DNA of 64,000 nucleotides from the NCBI GenBank assembly GCA_963971225.1, contig OZ020267.1:112974936-113038935 (forward strand). Reading direction: 5' to 3'. This DNA is from Melieria omissa (taxonomy: Eukaryota; Arthropoda; Insecta; Diptera; Ulidiidae). Positions 58,215 through 64,000 of the stretch are shown here, piece by piece; positions within the stretch are counted from its first letter, which is position 1; every line of letters begins with the position of its first letter. The notes beneath the pieces are model-generated. The model made no database searches and had not been told where the DNA came from. It was given only the letters and a program-made list of their open reading frames with translations. Both the position numbers and the translations under genes were made by a program.

Positions 58215-60350
58215 CATCTTAGCGTAGGTTCATTTTTGAAGATGTTCCTACAGTTGTTCATTTTTGTCGTTTCAGAGGTTTGGGCTGTGCGCTGTTGAAT
58301 CAATGAGTCAGTCAGTCAGGAAAATCAATTTTGTTATGTTAGACAGACAAGACAGCCGACTTGTCGATTACTCAACTTGTACATTCGGATTTAGTTGATA
58401 ACTTCTTTACTGTGAATACATTTGGGTAACCACAGCTAAAGAGAACTCAGGTAGTAGTTAAATATTCAGTCTATTCAAGTCTTGATTGTATTCTTCAAAT
58501 ATCGCACACAATTCTTCTTTCTTTTTCTTTGAAGAAACAAAATCCTTAAATGCTCCAAAACTTTGATTCGTTCTTTTGAAATTAATTTTGCTCGCAACAA
58601 AGCATTTACTGCATTTCTGTCATTCTTCAGACTTGAAATTAAGGAAATTTATGAGAAATGCCAACGTTTTTAATGCGATTCCTAATAGTTGCGCGTTGGC
58701 TGAATTGTTGTTGCGCTGCGTGCAACACACTCGGAGTGCCGGCAACGCAGCCAAAATACTTTCATCCAATTAGTCGACAATCGAGAATGTTAATAACACC
58801 GCAGCGCGGCAGCAATGCGCAACGACAGCAACAGCGACAGCGACAAAAGGGCAAAAACACTAATGCCAGGCAACAGGAGCCGGCAAAAGGGCAGCGGCAA
58901 TTTGCAGCGGAAATATTTCCACACACTCAATCGTCCGCCGGACAGACAGAAGCTGACGAACGACAGCCAGAAATATGACATAAAAACAAATATTTGATTT
59001 CTGCCAGCGACCAACGTTTAGTTATAAGCCATGAGTACGCACAAAAACAACAACAAGCACGCAGTGGCAGAAAAACCGTAATGCAAGACAACGTGACAAG
59101 ATGACATTTTTTGCTGTATTTGCGCTGCTCACAGTTTGCGTTGCGACCGCAATGCAGCGCGCGTTAAATTACTCGAGTGGCCTTTTTTGTGCGCTACAGT
59201 CGGCCACTGCGCATAGCAATGCGCACGGTCGCAGTGACAGCAACGAGCACAGCGACAGCGAATGCACATAACATAAGTAAGCAGGCGGCGGCAAACTGCA
59301 ACAATAAAATATCGCCAGCAATTCGATAAAAAATTGCAGCAATTTCTGTTCGCAACTCGACGCTGACAATGCAGTCAGTCGCCAGTAATCGGTGAATGCC
59401 TTTCGCTGTCGGCGCATTGCATTGCGTCGCCTCCCGGGGGAACCAACGACACAGTGGCAGCAACTATGGTTGTGGCGTGAGAGCTTGAATTATTTACTTG
59501 TAGATACTTTGTGCGTTGGTCGGCATTAGCCGCTGCCGCGAATGACATTCGGTAAAGTGTCGACAATTGTCGTCAATTACAATGGCTGTTGTTGTTAACA
59601 CGCCAAGTGCGCATCAGTGCTTTTGTGCGCATGTGCACCGCTGCACCGGTGCGGTCGTCTGTATAACTCTATCGTCGACTGCCTGCTCGCCGTACACGTG
59701 CAACATTTGCGCCGAGCAAGAATGCCGCGCGCCGCTCAATGGACATTGTCGTCGCAGACAAATGAGCTTGTCGCGGAATTTGCGGTGTAATTAAGCGCAT
59801 TTCTGTTGTTACGTCGTGCTATTCTCCTGTTTATTGGCACAACAATTTCATTAAATGCGGACCGCATGTTGTGTGCAATTGTTTACACAATTATCTACAT
59901 GCTAGCAGTGCAGCGGTGACAATTAGCTGCAACGAATGTTGACTTTTTTTCCAAAAGGTCTTTGGTGCACCAGTTGCTGTGGCTTAAGATGATTTTCTTC
60001 AGTATGAGGTGGACACCTTGTGGCAGTTGAAGTTTTCTGTTCATAGAGACATGTCACAATTCATTGATAGGTTGATAGGTTTGACAACAATGGGAGCACA
60101 TTGCCAGATTCAACTGATTAGGTTGGTTTCCACTAACGAACACTGAGCAAGAGGTGCTTGTCACGCTTCCTTTTGGCCTTCCCAACGTCCGCCTCTGAGA
60201 CGTCCGCGTGTATTGGACGAAATATTCTCTCACCTAACCTAACTTAATCTTAGGTTTTGATGTTAGACTGGAAAATTCAACAGTGTTTTTTGGCAGAAAA
60301 GTGAAGAATTTTGATCTCATTGGTAGAAGATATCTGAAAGTTATCCAACA
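58215..60350. other. Non-coding stretch
   Basis: 58650-59800 is GC-richer, with CAGCGACAGCG and CAACAACAA runs and overlapping frames on both strands; no recognisable protein. 60130-60250 has CTAACCTAACTTAATCTTAGG-like motifs. No gene called. Confidence 0.5.
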
Positions 60351-60354
60351 TATA

Positions 60355-60468
60355 TTTATTTATAGTTATAACACGGACTTTATAATAGAAAGAAGCCCAA
60401 AGACGGCCTTTGGAAAAACCAGACCAGTTTACCATAAATGACCTCTAGTTTCAAGCCTAAATAGAATG
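60355..60468. repeat. Fragment of the module beside SINE copy 1
   Basis: ATAGTTATAACACGGACTTT, GCCCAAAGACGGCC and AATGACCTCTAGTTTCAAGC correspond to 53110-53210. The match breaks exactly where the next element begins and resumes near 61400. Confidence 0.65.
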
Positions 60469-60471
60469 TAA

Positions 60472-60944
60472 CACCGTGCTACAGCATTTTTTACACTGGA
60501 AAAAATCCATATGGGCGTGAAACTAGAGACCAAACAAAGTAATATTGCGTACTCAGTTTTTCATTGCTACATCCTTTGTCCTTTTAAAAGGACTTCAAAA
60601 TTTTGAAGGGGATTAAAAATAAAAAAAAATTTTAAATTACTTAACCTCGTTAGAATATGGCGATATACTTATCAAATGGAAGAGGAAAGGCTCAAGAAAT
60701 TAAATAAAATTTATTTTTTTATCTATTTAAAAAAAAGGATATGGAAAAGGTCCTTTAAAAATTTTAATCCTTTATATCCTTGAAAATTTACAACGAATTT
60801 TCTTGAAAAGTAAGTATGTCAGAACTCAAAATCTCCTTGATCACGTGTCAAAATTTATTATTATTATTATGTTTGGTCTCGAGTTTCACGCCCATATGGA
60901 TTTTTTCCAGTGGGAAACAATTTTTTAATTTTTGTCGCACGGTG
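60472..60944. mobile_element. Inverted-repeat element with TAA duplication (PIF/Harbinger-type MITE)
   Basis: 473 bp with inverted ends of about 64-74 bp: both start CACCGTGC and share ACTGGAAAAAATCCATATGG and GCGTGAAACT, then GAGACCAAAC. TAA flanks it (60469-60471 and 60945-60947). No coding capacity. The interior has AAAAGGACTTCAAAATTTTG-like repeats. Confidence 0.82.
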
Positions 60945-60959
60945 TAATAGATACGGGAG

Positions 60960-61345
60960 CCGAGCACCAACTACAAGAGGAGTTCATCTCCCCCAATACT
61001 GACCAGGAACTCCTTGATTTTTCCCAGATTATTTCCGGACAGCTGTTTTGTCTGAATTAGTTCCCTTCCCAGTATACGCTTCCTTGCATGTAAGAGGGCG
61101 GAACACTCGGTTATGATGTACACGGATGTTTCATCATCTTCCTTGCAGAACCTGCATAGTTCGCTATCTGTCAATCCCAGTCGCGTTTTATGCATAGCAG
61201 ACAGTGCCCGCTCAGGATTCCCGTCATGAACTTAAGTTCATTTCTGCTTAGGTCCAATAGGTATTTAGATTTCCCTTCCAAATAGGGAGGAAAGAATAGC
61301 TTGGAACAGCGCTGTCCCACCGTGGTGGACCATTTCTGATTGGCC
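60960..61345 (-). pseudogene. Non-LTR retrotransposon relic, C-terminal tail
   Basis: Minus strand: KWSTTVGQRCSKLFFPPYLE, then LDLSRNELKFMTGILSGHCL, then LGLTDSELCRFCKEDDETSV and IITECSALLHARKRILG, the Cys-rich tail of R1/Jockey-type proteins. The end near 60971 is a stop (GDELLL). RT and RNase H are absent. One frame change lies near 61195. Confidence 0.75.
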
Positions 61346-61394
61346 CGATTTTTGAATTCCTGTCCTCAGGTCTATAGGGTTGTTTTGCCGCCTC

Positions 61395-61649
61395 TACCTT
61401 TTCAAGCCTATATCAATCATCGCTTGGATGGGTCAAAGGTACTGTTGCAAGGTGCTGTCAAGGCATCGATAATGGAGAGAAATTCTGACAATCTCATTCT
61501 ACTTGTGTTGTTGAATTAAGCTCATTAATAACCAAAATGTATCTTTTGTCCCTGTGCCCAGACAGCCACCTTAACCTAACGGTACCTACTTAGTATAACT
61601 TGATGTTACCTAATGAATCGGAACCTTACCTATTGTTACCTTACCTAAG
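61395..61649. repeat. Second part of the SINE-adjacent module
   Basis: TATCAATCATCGCTTGGATG and GATAATGGAGAGAAATTCTGAC match 53205-53260, resuming the module interrupted at 60468. Confidence 0.6.
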
Positions 61650-62035
61650 GTAGGTAAGTAGGTTGCAGCGGCTGCCTCTGTTTGAGACACCGTTGTGATA
61701 ACCAAATTCTACCCGTTTGAAATGTGTATGCAACACTGTTTTCCAACATGTGTTACATGTGATCCAACGCAAATTTCAAAGGGTTTCAAAAAGGGAAGGA
61801 GGGGAACTAAATTTTAACTCCGAATCGGAACGACGGTTTCTGGCAATTTTTCTTTCACACTTGGAGGTTTTTCATTGTCTGCTAAGAGCGCACTTGTGCA
61901 ATACTTGTAATTCTCATATGCTCCATGTAAATATCGATACAAGTAGACGAGTGTTTTACCAGCCCGAGCTGGGAATAGAACCTAGGACCTCTGGTATGTG
62001 AAGTCAGCGCACTGCCCGCTGAACTATTGAGGTCC
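61650..62035 (-). mobile_element. tRNA-derived SINE, copy 2
   Basis: Same layout as the copy at 53440-53806: tRNA-like head (TCAATAGTTCAGCGGGCAGT), a mutated B box (GGTTCTATTCC near 61972-61982), body with AACACATGTTGGAAAACAGT, and an end of CTACTTACCTACC type. The B box change probably kills the internal promoter. The 94-residue frame that ends in the head is spurious. Confidence 0.8.
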
Positions 62036-62162
62036 TTTGCCTTACCTAACCTAACTCAATCTTCCAACCTAATTCAATCTAAAAGACAAAACCTAACCTC
62101 ATCCATTTTAAACAACTTCTTATGCAGTCAATTTAACAATATACGATTTTCTTTCGTTTCAG

Positions 62163-62228
62163 CAACACTGAACGGTAATTTTTCATGCGGCAGCCAACAA
62201 CACTGCATCATCATTGAACAATTTCCAG
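62163..62228 (+). CDS. Candidate internal exon, 66 nt, phase 1-1
   Basis: A strong acceptor (TTTTCTTTCGTTTCAG, ending 62162) and donor (CAG|GTAAGAA at 62229) bracket a 66-nt segment. Only one frame is open across it, reading TLNGNFSCGSQQHCIIIEQF plus a Pro, with both ends in phase 1. Symmetrical phase 1-1 exons are typical of shuffled extracellular modules, and GNFSC....HCI resembles the first half of an LDL-receptor class A repeat. No partner exons are recognisable in the window; they could lie outside it. It may be a chance arrangement. I cannot name a gene. Confidence 0.35.
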
Positions 62229-62231
62229 GTA

Positions 62232-63830
62232 AGAATGTGTTCAATTATCACCAATCAGGCTTTAATGGCAACGAGTGTACAAGATGCATTGAATGGAGGA
62301 AGAATAGCGCGGAAACTGGCAAAGCGGCAGTAGCTGAATAGTAGCAATAACAACAACAACAATGAAAGACACCAACAAACGAAACGACATATATAAATGT
62401 TGACGATGATAAAAAGTATGCGCCAACGATAGTGCCGCCGCGCCACTTTATGACGGCACAGCGGCAGCGGCAGCCTTAGCCGATTAAACGAAACCAGTTC
62501 CAGCAGCAAGTTGCGGCTGGCCAAACAATTTCTGTTTAATAATGTCGACAAGATAGCGGCGGCCACAACTGGCAGCAGCGACAACAAAAGCTGCAACATT
62601 GTCGTCGTCGTCGCTGTTGCTGTTGCCGCGAATAGCAGCTTGTCACCCCGCGAGTGGCATCACGTTTCAAAATTACAATGTGACGCTGTCACGCGTGCGC
62701 GCTTACATGCTGGCGAGTAAATTACGACAACGTCAACAACAACAACAACAACAACAGCAACAATTGCAACGCGCATAGCACGCCGCTAGTGGCCATGTCC
62801 GACGTCTGTGCGGCGTTGCCACTGGCAGGCAAATGACTTCCACGAAGGAGCAAAGTGTAGTGGCGCGCAGAGTGGATCGGCCCGACAGGGCAGCGCGTGG
62901 TGTTTGGCGTTGCTGCTGGCACTTTGAATGCCAGCCGCACGATACCATCACATCCTCCATATGCCAGCAACTATTTACATGTATTTGTATATGTATGTGT
63001 GTGTGACTGTGCGTCTGGGCGATTTTCATATCTCTAACTGTGCGCTGGTTTAGATGGAAGCGCCCGGATCACGGATCGTTCACGTAGCTACAAGTTACGA
63101 ATAACATGTCCAGGTGTCTCCAACAATTCATAATAAATGTTGTTGTTGTTATTGCTACTGTAGCCACAGCGCTGATCATTATGTCTATGTTGCTGCTGGT
63201 GCTTTGATATAATTGTTGGTGCTGTTGCTACTGCTGGCTGGTGCTGACGGCGCTCGTTGACGTTGCTGCACTGATGATCTCCACACACATTTAACCTGTA
63301 GTTGTTAATGCATTGTAAGTCGTGGCATTATCGCATTTTGTTATAATTTCAGGAAAAAAGCAATTTCATTGTGTTGTTGACTTTGCTATTTCCTTTTTTC
63401 CCCGCTTAACATTTCCTTTTCGATATCATAATCGTTGCAATCAGCCAATTGCTTTTGTTGTGTTGATTTAAATTTGGAAGTGGCTGAAAGTGTACACGTC
63501 CCATGTTGCTGTTCTTCTAGTTCTTGTTGATGCTATTATAATTGGGTGTAGATAGCATTGGAACATAAATAGAAAATTTCAAAATAATTGCGAGTCGATA
63601 ATGACAGACTTTGTAATCTTTTTGCCCCGAACTTGGGAGAACCAAAGCCTATTTTCTGCATTCCAGTTCCAGTTTAACAAGTAATCAATATTCATTTGTG
63701 ATTCAAAGAAAGCCAAAGTTACTTCATTGAACTTTTCAGAGTTGATTCATTAGAGCAGTGATGATGACCAGTTTGCTACTCCAGAAAGACCATTGCAGTC
63801 ATTTTAAATATTTGTAAAAATATAAAATAT
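62232..63830. other. Non-coding stretch
   Basis: 62300-63300 has CAA and GCA microsatellites (for example 62736-62762) and overlapping frames on both strands; GT run near 62990-63005. No gene recognised. If the candidate exon at 62163 is real, this could be its downstream intron. Confidence 0.45.
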
Positions 63831-63834
63831 ATAT

Positions 63835-63985
63835 GATTTAATTTATTTAAAATATACATAAAATATTAAAATAAATAATATATAAAATAATAATAAATAA
63901 ATATAAAAATATACATAAAATAGTAAAATAAATAATATATTAAATAATAATAAATAAATATAAAAATATTCATAAAACATAGGTA
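63835..63985. repeat. AT-rich tandem repeat, about 57-bp unit
   Basis: Nearly three copies of AAAATATACATAAAATATTA, AAATAAATAATATATAAAAT, AATAATAAATAAATAT. It runs to near the window edge. Confidence 0.85.
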
Positions 63986-64000
63986 TTAGAGTCATGCACG

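Noticed and set aside
59567..59794. 75-residue Cys-containing frame
   Set aside because: Cysteines are irregular, the start context is arbitrary, and other frames overlap equally.
61717..62001. 94-residue frame ending GIEPRTSGM, and 101-residue minus frame at 53418-53723
   Set aside because: Both are readings through the SINE body and head.

Overview
The window is eukaryotic nuclear DNA from an insect, almost certainly a brachyceran fly. The bursicon-beta gene (pburs) reads nearly like its Drosophila counterpart, there are two insect chitin-binding (RR-2) cuticle genes, introns are short with GT..AG borders, and the AT-rich gaps carry many CA/TTG microsatellites. Repeat bodies resembling ones I remember from tephritid fruit-fly genomes (38.1 kb, 53.5 kb, 61.8 kb) make a tephritid my best guess; this is inference. 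Gene density is very low: three confident host genes and one candidate exon. Most of the rest is transposable elements, tandem repeats and unassigned DNA.

Layout. 1-7.4 kb: a non-LTR relic, a 937-bp inverted-repeat element with a TAA duplication, then plain non-coding DNA. 7.5-10.4 kb: pburs (+), two exons, TATA box, poly(A) signal, and an intron full of degenerate minisatellite. 11.9-19.9 kb: a tandem array of about 61-67 bp units, split in two by a pile of transposons: two non-LTR fragments, a pogo-like relic, a P-like element inserted inside another THAP-encoding element, and a Tc1-like element with one transposase frameshift. 22.1-23.5 kb: a TTTTA/TTTGA pentanucleotide block. 24.9-26.7 kb: a Jockey-like reverse transcriptase interrupted by a TTAA-flanked 730-bp element. 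28.9-47 kb: another non-LTR tail and six large tandem-repeat fields.

48.5-55.7 kb: two near-identical glycine/histidine-rich cuticle genes (-) on a duplicated segment of about 1.5 kb. The spacer between them holds a nested set of inverted-repeat elements, an RTE relic and a tRNA-derived SINE. 56.5-58.2 kb: about 14 units of a ~123-bp repeat whose units begin TTAACCC. 60.4-62.0 kb: a second TAA-flanked element, a non-LTR tail and a second SINE copy. A 66-nt phase 1-1 candidate exon lies at 62.16 kb.

Functionally, pburs encodes one half of the tanning and wing-expansion hormone, and the cuticle genes encode structural cuticle proteins. They act in the same life stage, but nothing in the sequence shows that their proximity matters. 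Everything here was read by eye; no alignment or database search was run, and the ends of diverged repeats are approximate.
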